DNA from: Pseudomonadota bacterium
GTDB taxonomy: Bacteria > Pseudomonadota > Gammaproteobacteria > Burkholderiales > Rhodocyclaceae
Direction: 5' to 3'
NCBI GenBank assembly: GCA_018240785.1
Contig: JAFEFC010000026.1
Coordinates: 30,363 to 94,362, forward strand
DNA: 64,000 nucleotides
In this document: positions 7,517 to 15,743 of the stretch, piece by piece
How positions within the stretch are numbered: the stretch's first letter is position 1
Layout of the letters: every line of letters begins with the position of its first letter
The notes under the pieces: generated by a model
What the model was told of the DNA's origin: nothing
Database searches by the model: none
The model's input: the letters and a program-made list of their open reading frames with translations, nothing else
Program-made: the position numbers and the translations under genes

Positions 7517-8782
7517 GTGAGCCACGCCGACCCCGTGACCGCCACGCCGCGCTGCACGCTGCCGGCCCTGCCTGCCGGGCGGCACTACCGCTACCACGTC
7601 ATGGTCAAGCCGGCCGGCGCGCTGTGCAACCTCGACTGTCCGTACTGCTTCTACCTGCACAAGACCGACCTGCTGCAGCACGGCCGCAACGCGCGCATGG
7701 ACGAGGGGCTGCTGGAAACCCACATCCGCCAGTACATCGAGGCCCAGACCGGCGACGAGGTGGTGTTCTCCTGGCAGGGCGGCGAGCCCACGGTGATGGG
7801 ACTGGACTTCTTCCGCCGCGTGGTCGAACTGCAGGCGCGCCATCGCAAGCCAGGCCAGCGCATCGAGAACGACCTGCAGACCAACGGCCTGCTGCTCGAC
7901 GACGAATGGGTCGCCTTCCTGAAGGCGCACGGCTTCGTCGTCGGCCTCAGCATGGACGGCACGCGCGAGCTGCACGACCGCTACCGCCCGACCAAGGGCG
8001 GCGAGCCCACCTACGATCGAGTCATCGTCGCTGCCAACCGGCTGGCGGCCGGCGGCGTCCCCTTCTCCCTGCTGTGCGTGGTCAATCGCGACGTGGCACG
8101 GGCACCGCTCGAGGTCTATCGCAACCTGCGCGCGGTCCCGGGCAGCTTCCGCATCCAGTTCACGCCCTGCGTCGAGACGCGCGACTTCAAGCTGCGCGCG
8201 CCCGGCCTCGCCAGACCGAGCGACATGCCGCTGCTCGGCACCCCGCGCACGCGGCCCGATCACCCGCTGTCCATCGTCACCGAATGGTCGGTCGATGCCC
8301 GCGACTATGGCGACTTCCTCCGTGCCGTGTGGGCGGAATGGCTGGCGCACGACTTCGGCCGCCTGCACATCAACGTGTTCGAGACCGCGGTGGCGCAGTC
8401 GCTCGGCCTGCCGGCGCAGATGTGCACCAGCGCGCCGGTGTGCGGCAAGGCCATGGCGCTCGAGCACGACGGCGAGCTCTATGCCTGCGACCACTTCGTC
8501 TATCCGGAATACCGCCTCGGCAACATCCGCGAGATCCACCAGGGCGACCTCGCCTTCGCCGACAGGCAGGTCCGGTTCGGCCTCGCCAAGCACGACAGCC
8601 TGCCCGACTACTGCCGGCGCTGCCCGCACCTGCAGCTGTGCTGGGGCGAATGCCCGAAGAACCGGCTGCTGCGTGCGCCCGACGGCGAGACCGGCCTCAA
8701 CTACCTGTGCGAAGGCCTCGCACGCTTCTATGAACAGGTCCGCAAGGACATGCCCGCCATCCGGCGCAGGCTTGGCCGATAG
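7517..8782 (+). CDS. Anaerobic sulfatase-maturating enzyme (radical SAM/SPASM)
   Basis: A 421-residue radical SAM enzyme that oxidises an active-site Ser or Cys of a sulfatase to formylglycine in the cytoplasm without oxygen. The radical SAM cluster ligands are C37-x3-C41-x2-C44 (CNLDCPYC). A C-terminal SPASM region carries the auxiliary [4Fe-4S] ligands, including CGKAM, YACDH and the CRRC...CWGEC block. I chose the GTG at 7517 because GGAGG lies 5 bases upstream; an in-frame ATG at 7505 would place the initiation site inside that ribosome binding site. The gene is followed 38 bases later by a sulfatase whose signature begins with Ser, as expected of its client. Together they form a maturase-substrate pair under the 7406 promoter. 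Confidence 0.9.
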   Translation: MSHADPVTATPRCTLPALPAGRHYRYHVMVKPAGALCNLDCPYCFYLHKTDLLQHGRNARMDEGLLETHIRQYIEAQTGDEVVFSWQGGEPTVMGLDFFRRVVELQARHRKPGQRIENDLQTNGLLLDDEWVAFLKAHGFVVGLSMDGTRELHDRYRPTKGGEPTYDRVIVAANRLAAGGVPFSLLCVVNRDVARAPLEVYRNLRAVPGSFRIQFTPCVETRDFKLRAPGLARPSDMPLLGTPRTRPDHPLSIVTEWSVDARDYGDFLRAVWAEWLAHDFGRLHINVFETAVAQSLGLPAQMCTSAPVCGKAMALEHDGELYACDHFVYPEYRLGNIREIHQGDLAFADRQVRFGLAKHDSLPDYCRRCPHLQLCWGECPKNRLLRAPDGETGLNYLCEGLARFYEQVRKDMPAIRRRLGR

Positions 8783-8820
8783 CGGCAACCGACTACCTCG
8801 AGCTAGAAGGAGAAGGCAGC

Positions 8821-10350
8821 ATGAAAGCGCACAACCGCCACTGGAATCGTCTGGCACTGGCAGCAGCCATCGCCGCGCTCGGTACTACGCTCGCGCGCGC
8901 CGAGACCCCCAAGAAGCCGAACATCCTCGTCATCATGGGCGACGACATCGGCTACGCGAATCTGGGGATCTATAGTCACGGCATGATGGTGCCGACGCCC
9001 AACATCGACCGCATCGGACGCGAAGGCATCCTGTTCACGGATCACTACGGCCAACCGAGCTCGACGGCCGGACGCGCGGCCTTCATCACGGGCCAGTTAC
9101 CGATCCGCACCGGGCTGACCACGGTCGGCCTGCCCGGCTCGCCGATCGGAATCGACGAGCGCGACCCGACGTTGGCGGAACTGCTCAAGGAACTGGGCTA
9201 TCGCACCGGGCAGTTCGGCAAGAACCACCTGGGCGACCGCAACAACCACCTGCCTACGGTGCACGGTTTCGACGAATTCTACGGCAACCTGTACCACCTC
9301 AACGCCGAAGAGGAGCCCGAACTGCGGATGTGGCGCAAGGATCCGGGCTTCAACGCCCGCTACCGCCCGCGCGGCGTGATCGACAGCGTCGCAACCAAGG
9401 AGGACGACGCAACCGTCGACCCGCGCTTCGGCAAGATCGGCAAGCAGAAGGTGCGGGATACGGGCCCGCTCACCACCGAACGCATGGAAACCGTGGATGA
9501 GGAGTTCCTGGAACGCACCAAGCGTTTCATCACCAACTCCTCTCAGGCTGGCCAGCCATTCTTTGCCTGGCTCAACACCACGCGGATGCACATCTACACC
9601 CACCTCAAACCGGCGTCGCGCCAACTCGCCAGCGACATCTCGAGCGAATTTGACGTCTACGGCAGCGGACTCATGGAGCATGACCGCCACGTTGGCCAGT
9701 TGCTCGATCTCCTGGACAAGCTGAAGATCGCCGACAACACGATCGTCGTCTATACCACGGACAACGGCGCGATGGCCGCCTGGTGGCCCGACGCTGGCAC
9801 CACACCCTTCCGCGGCGAAAAGGCCACGACCTGGGAGGGCGGCGTGCGCGTCCCGATGCTCGTGCGCTGGCCGGCGAAGATCCCCGCAGGCAAAGTCTCC
9901 AACGGTATCCAGAGCCACGAGGACATCTTCACGACCCTGGCCACCGCTGCCGGCTACGGCGACGTTGCGGCAAAGCTCAAGACACGCAAGGGCGTCTGCA
10001 TCGACGGCGTCAACAACCTGTCGCACTGGACGGGCAGCGCGCCCTCAGCACGCAACGTGATCCACTACTACGATGAAAGCAAATACACCGCGATCCGCAT
10101 CGGCCCATGGAAGAGCCACTTCCAGACGCGCGAGGGCTTCTTCGATTCCCACAAACCTAGTTCGCTGGTGTTCAACCTTCGGATGGACCCATTCGAGCGA
10201 CACGACGGCCAGAAGAACAACGATCTCGCCATGAAGATGGGAGTTGGCTTCGGCGGGCAGGTGGCCGATGCAGTGGGCGCCCATCTCGCCAGCTTTCAGC
10301 AGTGTCCGCCGCGGCAGAAGGGCGGCTCGTTGCGAATGGGCGGGCAATGA
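8821..10350 (+). CDS. Exported Ser-type sulfatase
   Basis: A 509-residue arylsulfatase-family enzyme that hydrolyses sulfate esters. Residues 1-27 form a signal peptide (basic start, hydrophobic core, cleavage after ARA), so it acts in the periplasm. D41-D42 in the GDDIG motif bind the metal. The formylglycine signature reads S81-T-A-G-R85, the S-x-A-x-R variant of C/S-x-P/A-x-R. The Ser at the modified position means it should depend on a radical SAM maturase, and one is encoded directly upstream. A good AAGGAGAAGG site precedes the ATG. Its stop overlaps the MoxR start as ATGA, so both may be on one transcript. The substrate is unknown; a sulfated steroid or alkyl/aryl alcohol fits the context (inference). 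Confidence 0.88.
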   Translation: MKAHNRHWNRLALAAAIAALGTTLARAETPKKPNILVIMGDDIGYANLGIYSHGMMVPTPNIDRIGREGILFTDHYGQPSSTAGRAAFITGQLPIRTGLTTVGLPGSPIGIDERDPTLAELLKELGYRTGQFGKNHLGDRNNHLPTVHGFDEFYGNLYHLNAEEEPELRMWRKDPGFNARYRPRGVIDSVATKEDDATVDPRFGKIGKQKVRDTGPLTTERMETVDEEFLERTKRFITNSSQAGQPFFAWLNTTRMHIYTHLKPASRQLASDISSEFDVYGSGLMEHDRHVGQLLDLLDKLKIADNTIVVYTTDNGAMAAWWPDAGTTPFRGEKATTWEGGVRVPMLVRWPAKIPAGKVSNGIQSHEDIFTTLATAAGYGDVAAKLKTRKGVCIDGVNNLSHWTGSAPSARNVIHYYDESKYTAIRIGPWKSHFQTREGFFDSHKPSSLVFNLRMDPFERHDGQKNNDLAMKMGVGFGGQVADAVGAHLASFQQCPPRQKGGSLRMGGQ

Positions 10351-11417
10351 GCGTCGGCGCGCAGGCGGCATTCGCGAACCTGCGCGAGCGCCTCGGCAAG
10401 GCGATCATCGGCCAGCCGGCAGTGGTCGACGCGCTCCTGATCGGCCTGCTCGCCGATGGTCACCTGTTGCTCGAGGGCCTGCCCGGGCTGGCCAAGACGC
10501 GCGCGATCAAGGCGCTCGGGCAGGCTCTCAGCCTGCGCCTGTCGCGCATCCAGTTCACCCCCGACCTGCTGCCATCGGACCTCATCGGTGCCGAGGTCTA
10601 TCACCAGACCGAGCCGGGCCAGGGGCGCTTCGTCTTCGAGGCGGGCCCGGTGTTCGCCCCGCTGGTGCTGGCCGATGAGATCAATCGTGCGCCGGCGAAG
10701 GTGCAGTCCGCGCTGCTGGAGGCGATGGAGGAACGTCAGGTGACCGTCGCCGGGAAGACCCATCCCCTGCCCTGGCCCTTCCTCGTGATGGCGACGCAGA
10801 ATCCGATCGAGCATGAGGGCACCTATCCCCTGCCCGAGGCGCAGACGGACCGCTTCCTGATGAAGACACGGGTCGGCTATCCGGATTTCGATGCCGAACG
10901 CGACATCCTGCACCTGGTACGCGAGGAAGAAGGCCGGCGGCTCGCCGTCGCGCAGTGCCACCGCGACACTGATTCCGGCGGCCTCGCTGAACCGCCCGCA
11001 GAACCCATCTCCGCCTTCCTTCGCGAGCCCGAAGGCGGGCGGGCGCAGCCCGAACACACGCCTGTGGCGTGGCTGGCCGACGCCCGGCGGGCGGTTCATG
11101 CCGTGCATGTGTCGACCGCCATCGACACCTATCTGGTCGATCTGATCCAGGCCACGCGTACGCCCGAGCGCCTCAGCCCGGAGGTGGCGCGCTGGATCGA
11201 GGCAGGCGCCAGTCCGCGCGGCACGATCGCGCTCGACCGCTGCGCACGCGCTCATGCCTGGCTGCGCGGGCGCGACTTCGTCGGCCCCGACGACGTGCTC
11301 GCGGTGCTCCACCCCTGCCTCCGGCACCGGCTGGTACTCAGCCACGAAGCCCTGGCCGCGGGGGTGGAGGCCGACGCGATCATCGATCGCATTGCAGCGC
11401 TGGTTGCCGCGCCATGA
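10347..11417 (+). CDS. MoxR-family AAA+ ATPase
   Basis: A 356-residue AAA+ chaperone-like ATPase of the MoxR type. The Walker A motif EGLPGLAKT is at residues 43-51 and Walker B LVLADE at 106-111; the sensor segment MATQNPIEHEGTYPLPEAQ is typical. It starts the DUF58-DUF4381-BatA-BatB/C-BatD gene set, in which MoxR ATPases and VWA proteins are thought to assemble or remodel envelope or metalloprotein complexes. The chosen ATG overlaps the sulfatase stop (ATGA); an earlier in-frame ATG at 10302 lies inside the sulfatase gene. The next gene overlaps its stop in the same way, so translation is coupled. Confidence 0.9.
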   Translation: MSVGAQAAFANLRERLGKAIIGQPAVVDALLIGLLADGHLLLEGLPGLAKTRAIKALGQALSLRLSRIQFTPDLLPSDLIGAEVYHQTEPGQGRFVFEAGPVFAPLVLADEINRAPAKVQSALLEAMEERQVTVAGKTHPLPWPFLVMATQNPIEHEGTYPLPEAQTDRFLMKTRVGYPDFDAERDILHLVREEEGRRLAVAQCHRDTDSGGLAEPPAEPISAFLREPEGGRAQPEHTPVAWLADARRAVHAVHVSTAIDTYLVDLIQATRTPERLSPEVARWIEAGASPRGTIALDRCARAHAWLRGRDFVGPDDVLAVLHPCLRHRLVLSHEALAAGVEADAIIDRIAALVAAP

Positions 11418-12457
11418 CGCCGCTCCAGCGCCTGCTGCCCGGCGGCCGGTGGCCATGGTCGCGCGCGCACCCCACCGCGTCCGCCTCGCGCGCAGTGCCG
11501 ACGCCCGGCGCAGTGCCGACGCCCGGCGTCTACCTCGGGCTGGGCGATCTGCTGGCGCTGGAACATCCCGTCCGCCGGCTGCGCTGGCCCGCGCGCGGCG
11601 CGCCGGTCCACAGCCAGCTGGCCGGCCGCCATCGCGCCCGCGTGCGCGGCCGCGGCCTGGACTTCATCGAGCTGCGCCAGTACCTGCCGGGCGACGACAC
11701 CCGCAGCATCGACTGGCGAGCAAGCGTCCGCACCGGCAAGACCCAGCTCAGGGTGTATGGCGAGGAGCGGGAACACCCCACCTGGCTGGTGGTGGACCAG
11801 CGCATCTCGATGTTCTTCGCCCGGCGCGGCGCGCTGCGCTCGGTGGTGGCGGGCGAAGCCGCAGCCGTCTGGGGCTGGCGTGCGCTCGCTTCGGGTGACC
11901 GCGTCGGCGGGCTCGTGTTCGGCGACGACGGCATCGACGCCATCACGCCGAGTCGCGGTCGGCGTTCGCTGCTGCGCCTGCTCGACCGCCTGGTTGCCCG
12001 CAATCACCGACTGCGCGCCGACACCGCCTGTCCGGCTCGCCCTGCGCAGTTCGATGCCGCCCTGACACAACTGCTCGCCCGGGCGCCGCGCGATGCCGTC
12101 ATCGTCGTGCTGTCCGACTTCGATGGCATGGGCGCGCACAGCCGCGAGCAGCTCATCGCACTCGCCCGTCACAACGACCTGGTTCTGCTGCCGATCCGCG
12201 ACGATCCCGGCACCACGCGCCCGGCCCGCCTGGTCGTCACCGACGGCAGCCTCCAGCTTCCGATCGATCACACCGACGAGGTCGTGCGCAGCCGCCTGGC
12301 CGAGATCGCGCATGCGCGCATGGAAGGCCTGCTCGCGCTGCGCAGGGAGATCGGCTGCGCCGTCTTCCCGCTCAGCACCAGCGAACCGGCGCTGCTGCAG
12401 TTGGCACGCGGCATGGCCAGCCCGGCCGCACGTGCGCTGCGTCCGCGTGGCGGCTGA
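11414..12457 (+). CDS. DUF58 protein of the MoxR/Bat operon
   Basis: A 347-residue DUF58 protein, a VWA-like partner of MoxR ATPases. The defining segment RQYLPGDDTRSIDWRAS is present around residue 95, and a VWA-like core follows (LVVDQRISM and VVLSDFDGMG). The N-terminal 35 residues are low complexity and include a duplicated AVPTPG. The ATG overlaps the MoxR stop as ATGA. It probably works with MoxR and the two membrane VWA proteins downstream; the biochemical role of the family is not settled. Confidence 0.85.
   Translation: MTPLQRLLPGGRWPWSRAHPTASASRAVPTPGAVPTPGVYLGLGDLLALEHPVRRLRWPARGAPVHSQLAGRHRARVRGRGLDFIELRQYLPGDDTRSIDWRASVRTGKTQLRVYGEEREHPTWLVVDQRISMFFARRGALRSVVAGEAAAVWGWRALASGDRVGGLVFGDDGIDAITPSRGRRSLLRLLDRLVARNHRLRADTACPARPAQFDAALTQLLARAPRDAVIVVLSDFDGMGAHSREQLIALARHNDLVLLPIRDDPGTTRPARLVVTDGSLQLPIDHTDEVVRSRLAEIAHARMEGLLALRREIGCAVFPLSTSEPALLQLARGMASPAARALRPRGG
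11492..11527 (+). repeat. 18-bp tandem duplication inside the DUF58 gene
   Basis: GCAGTGCCGACGCCCGGC occurs twice head to tail (11492-11509 and 11510-11527), duplicating the residues AVPTPG. It keeps the frame and lies in the unstructured N terminus, so it is probably a neutral slippage duplication. Confidence 0.9.
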
Positions 12458-12464
12458 ACGATCG

Positions 12465-13055
12465 ATGCAGCCCCTCGACGCGCCGCGCCTGCTGCCCCAC
12501 GAGGCGGCGGACATGCCGCCCACGATCAACGCCCAGGCGGTGCTCGACCAGCTTCACCCGCTGCAGGTCCCGCCCGCTCCGGCCTGGTCGCCCCAGGCGC
12601 CGGGCTGGATGGTGCTTGCCGCCGTCGCGCTGACGGCATTGGCCGTGCTTGCATGGCGAACCTTCCGGCGCTGGCGGGCCGGCCGGCACCGACGCGCGGC
12701 CCTTGCGGAGCTTCAGCGTCTGCGCGCATCCATGCGGGACCCCGCCCTTCGGCTCGCGGCAGCCCGGGCGATCCCTGCGCTGGTGCGCCGGCTGGCCCTC
12801 GCCCATGCGCCGCGCGCCGAGGTCGCCGCCCTGCACGGCGCGGACTGGCATGCCTGGCTGGACCGCAGCCTGGGCGACCCCGCCCAGCCGTTCTCGAGTG
12901 GCGAGGGCCCGGGCCAGGGACTGGGCGATTGGGCCTATCGCCCCGCCGAAACCCTGCCCTGGGAACGGCTCGAGCCGAGCCTGGACCTGGTGGAGCGCTG
13001 GATCCGCACGCATTGCGTCGAGCACGACGCAGGCGGCCCGGGGAGGCGCGGATGA
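12465..13055 (+). CDS. DUF4381 membrane protein of the Bat operon
   Basis: A 196-residue protein with one transmembrane helix near residues 46-65 followed by a cytoplasmic basic/alpha-helical region (RRWRAGRHRRAALAEL). This layout, with an N-terminal LDQLHPLQ...P motif and a position between DUF58 and BatA, matches DUF4381. It starts 7 bases after the DUF58 stop, and its own stop overlaps the BatA start (ATGA). It presumably anchors or links the MoxR/VWA complex at the membrane (inference). Confidence 0.75.
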   Translation: MQPLDAPRLLPHEAADMPPTINAQAVLDQLHPLQVPPAPAWSPQAPGWMVLAAVALTALAVLAWRTFRRWRAGRHRRAALAELQRLRASMRDPALRLAAARAIPALVRRLALAHAPRAEVAALHGADWHAWLDRSLGDPAQPFSSGEGPGQGLGDWAYRPAETLPWERLEPSLDLVERWIRTHCVEHDAGGPGRRG

Positions 13056-14095
13056 GCGCGTGGCCGGGGGCGCACTGGCTGGCCAACGTCGACTGGGCAC
13101 ATCCCTGGGCGGCCCTGCTGTGGCCGCTCGCCCTGTTGTGGGTCGCCCTGCCACCGCACCGCGAGCGGCGTACCGCGCTGCGCGTGCCCTTCTTCGCGCT
13201 CGCGGTCGCCGGCAGCGGGGAGCGCCCGCGTGCCGGCGCCATCGTCCGCGCGCACGGCGCATGGGGCTGGCTGATGCTAGGCCTGGCGTGGAGCGCCGGC
13301 GTGCTCGCCGTGATGCAACCCCATTGGCTGGAGCCGCCGGTTCTGCGCGTGCAGTCCGCACGCGACTGGCTGCTGGCCATCGACCTGTCGCCTTCCATGC
13401 AGGCCACCGACTTCAAGGATGCCGATGGTCGTCCGGTGGACCGCCTGAGCGTCGTGCGCGGCGTGCTCGACGAGTTTCTTGCGCGGCGGGCGCACGACCG
13501 TATCGGCCTGCTGGTCTTCGCCGAGCAGGCCCATGTGCAGGCGCCCTTCACCCGGGACCACGGGGCGGTGAGCGCGCTGCTGGCCGATGCGCGGATCGGC
13601 ATGGCCGGCTCGCGCACGATGATCGGCGACGCGATTGGCATGGCGATAAAGGTCTTCGAGCAGTCGGCGGCCCCGCAGCGCACCCTGGTGCTGCTGACCG
13701 ACGGGGTCGACACCGGCAGCCGCATCCCGCCGGCCAAGGCAGCCGAGATCGCCGCCCGGCGCGGCGTACGCATCCACACCATCGCCATCGGCACCGCCAG
13801 CGCAGCGGCCGGCGAGCAGCCGGATCTCGAGGCACTGCGAGCCTGGGCCGCCATCACCGGCGGGCGCACATTCAGCGCCGACGACCGCGACGGCCTGGCC
13901 GATATCTACCGCGAACTGGACGCCCTCGAGGGGCGCGACCAGGCGCTCGCAGCCGAGCGCCCACGGCGCCCGCTCTTTCACTGGTTCGTGGCAACGGCGC
14001 TGGCGCTGATCATGGTCCACCAGGCCGCTGCCGCGCTGCGCGGCGGGCGGGCAGCGCGCGTCGTGGTCCGACACGGGTCCAGCCGCGATGAGTGA
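13052..14095 (+). CDS. batA: BatA-like membrane VWA protein
   Basis: A 347-residue protein with N-terminal transmembrane helices, a periplasmic or cytoplasmic von Willebrand factor A domain (about 105-300) and a C-terminal helix near residue 315. The metal-ion-dependent adhesion site is intact: D111-L-S-P-S115, with LLTDGVD later. It belongs to the Bat (Bacteroides aerotolerance) type set in the MoxR operon. The start overlaps the DUF4381 stop by four bases, and its end overlaps the BatB start by eight. A role in envelope stress or aerotolerance is established only by analogy. Confidence 0.83.
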   Translation: MSAWPGAHWLANVDWAHPWAALLWPLALLWVALPPHRERRTALRVPFFALAVAGSGERPRAGAIVRAHGAWGWLMLGLAWSAGVLAVMQPHWLEPPVLRVQSARDWLLAIDLSPSMQATDFKDADGRPVDRLSVVRGVLDEFLARRAHDRIGLLVFAEQAHVQAPFTRDHGAVSALLADARIGMAGSRTMIGDAIGMAIKVFEQSAAPQRTLVLLTDGVDTGSRIPPAKAAEIAARRGVRIHTIAIGTASAAAGEQPDLEALRAWAAITGGRTFSADDRDGLADIYRELDALEGRDQALAAERPRRPLFHWFVATALALIMVHQAAAALRGGRAARVVVRHGSSRDE

Positions 14096-15743
14096 ATGGT
14101 TCGAGGCCCTCCTGCCCGCGCACTGGCTGCGTCCGTGGGCGCTCGGCGGGCTGATCCTGGCGCTCTTGCTGGTCGTCCTTGGACGCCGTCGCAACGAGAT
14201 GCGTGTGCTGCGCGAAGTCATCGATCCGCAGCTGCTTCCGCACCTGCTCGTGCATGGCGGTCCCCGACGCGGGGTGCAGCCCGCCGACACGCTCGCTGTG
14301 GCGGTGGCCTGCTTCAGCATCGCGCTCGCAGGTCCGGCCTGGGAACGCGAGCCTCCTCCACTCGCGCGCGAACAGGCCGCGCTCATGGTGGTGGTCGACC
14401 TGTCGAGCGCAATGGATGCGACCGACCTGCCGCCCAGCCGGCTGGCCTGGGCGCGCTCGAAGCTGCACGCCCTGCTGGCGCGCCGCGGCGACGCACCCAC
14501 CGGCCTGATCGTGTATGCCGGCAGTGCCCACCTGGTGTTGCCTCCCACCGACGACCACCAGCTCCTCGCGTCCTACGTCGACGTCCTGTCCACCACACTG
14601 ATGCCCGCCGACGGCGCGCGTCCCGCCGCTGCCCTGGCGCTCGCGCATGCCTGGCTGGCGCGGACCGGGTTGCCCGGCACCGTGCTGTTCCTGACCACCG
14701 CCTGGCCGCAGGCGGAACAGACCGGCGCCGAGCGCGAGACTGCCACCTCCCGCCACCGCCTGATCGTGTGGGCGATCGGCACCGAGCGCGGCGGCCCGAT
14801 CCGGAACCCGGAGACGCGTGCCACTCCCGAGGCGAGCGGAACGCTGCGCCACGCCCGCCTCGAAGTCACCGAATTGCGCAGCCTGCGCGCGCGCAGCGGC
14901 GCAAACCTGGTGAGCGTGACTGCGGACGAAGGCGACCTGGAACGTATCCAGGCGCTCATCACCCGCCAGCAGGCCGAGGCCTCGGCCGCAGCGGCCGACA
15001 CGCGCTGGCGTGATCGCGGCGCGGACTGGGTCTGGCCCGCCCTGCTGGCGCTGTTGATGTCCTTCCGCCGTGGCTGGGTCGTCCCCTGGCGCGCCTTCTG
15101 CGGCCCGGTGCTCGCCAGCATGGTCGTGCTGTCCCTGCTTTCGATGCCCTCGCCCGCCCAGGCCGGCGATGACGATGCGGGCTGGACGAATCGCCTGTCA
15201 CAGCGCTTCGTCGACCTCTGGCTCACCCGCGACCAGCAGGGCCGCCTGTGGCTGGAACGCGGCGACCCGGCGCGCGCCGCGGACCTCTTCGACGACCCGC
15301 TCTGGCGCGGCATCGCCGCAGCCCGCGCCGGGCGCTGGCAGGCTGCGGCCGAGGCCTTCGCGCAGGCGGACTCGGGGGCGGCCTGGTTCAACCAGGCGCA
15401 GGCGCTCGCCCGCCTCGGCCGCTACGCCGAAGCGCTGGCCGCGTATGACCAGGCCCTGATCCGTGTGCCGGGCTGGCCCGAGGCGCTCGCCGACCGTGCG
15501 CGCGTGCGCAACCTGCTGTCCGCGCGCACGGTCGCAGACGAGGGCGAGCCCGCCACCGCCCCCGGCGAGGGCGACGAGCAGGGCGAGGACGGCGAGCGCA
15601 ACATCCAGCCACCCGCCGAGGCCGAGGCGGCCGACGCCTGGCTGCGCCGCCTCGACACCAGCCCGGCCGCCTTCCTGCGACGCAAGTTCGCCCTGCAGGC
15701 GCAGCCGTCTGCCGCCGAGCACCCAGGATCTGCAAACCGATGA
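14088..15743 (+). CDS. batB: BatB/BatC fusion: VWA domain plus TPR region
   Basis: A 551-residue protein joining a BatB-like half (two N-terminal helices, a VWA domain at about 95-310, a membrane helix around 330-365) to a BatC-like tail. The tail has tetratricopeptide-type helices (about residues 395-480, with WFNQAQALARLGRYAEALAAYDQAL) and an acidic low-complexity segment. In some bacteria these are separate genes. The VWA metal site is degenerate: D104-L-S-S-A108 in place of D-x-S-x-S, so metal binding may be lost. Start and stop overlap its neighbours (ATGAGTGA with BatA, ATGA with BatD), indicating tight translational coupling. Confidence 0.8.
   Translation: MSEWFEALLPAHWLRPWALGGLILALLLVVLGRRRNEMRVLREVIDPQLLPHLLVHGGPRRGVQPADTLAVAVACFSIALAGPAWEREPPPLAREQAALMVVVDLSSAMDATDLPPSRLAWARSKLHALLARRGDAPTGLIVYAGSAHLVLPPTDDHQLLASYVDVLSTTLMPADGARPAAALALAHAWLARTGLPGTVLFLTTAWPQAEQTGAERETATSRHRLIVWAIGTERGGPIRNPETRATPEASGTLRHARLEVTELRSLRARSGANLVSVTADEGDLERIQALITRQQAEASAAAADTRWRDRGADWVWPALLALLMSFRRGWVVPWRAFCGPVLASMVVLSLLSMPSPAQAGDDDAGWTNRLSQRFVDLWLTRDQQGRLWLERGDPARAADLFDDPLWRGIAAARAGRWQAAAEAFAQADSGAAWFNQAQALARLGRYAEALAAYDQALIRVPGWPEALADRARVRNLLSARTVADEGEPATAPGEGDEQGEDGERNIQPPAEAEAADAWLRRLDTSPAAFLRRKFALQAQPSAAEHPGSANR

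Noticed and set aside
11492-11527. Tandem repeat as a possible regulatory or phase-variation element.
   Set aside because: The unit is 18 bp, in frame and present only twice, so length changes would not switch expression.
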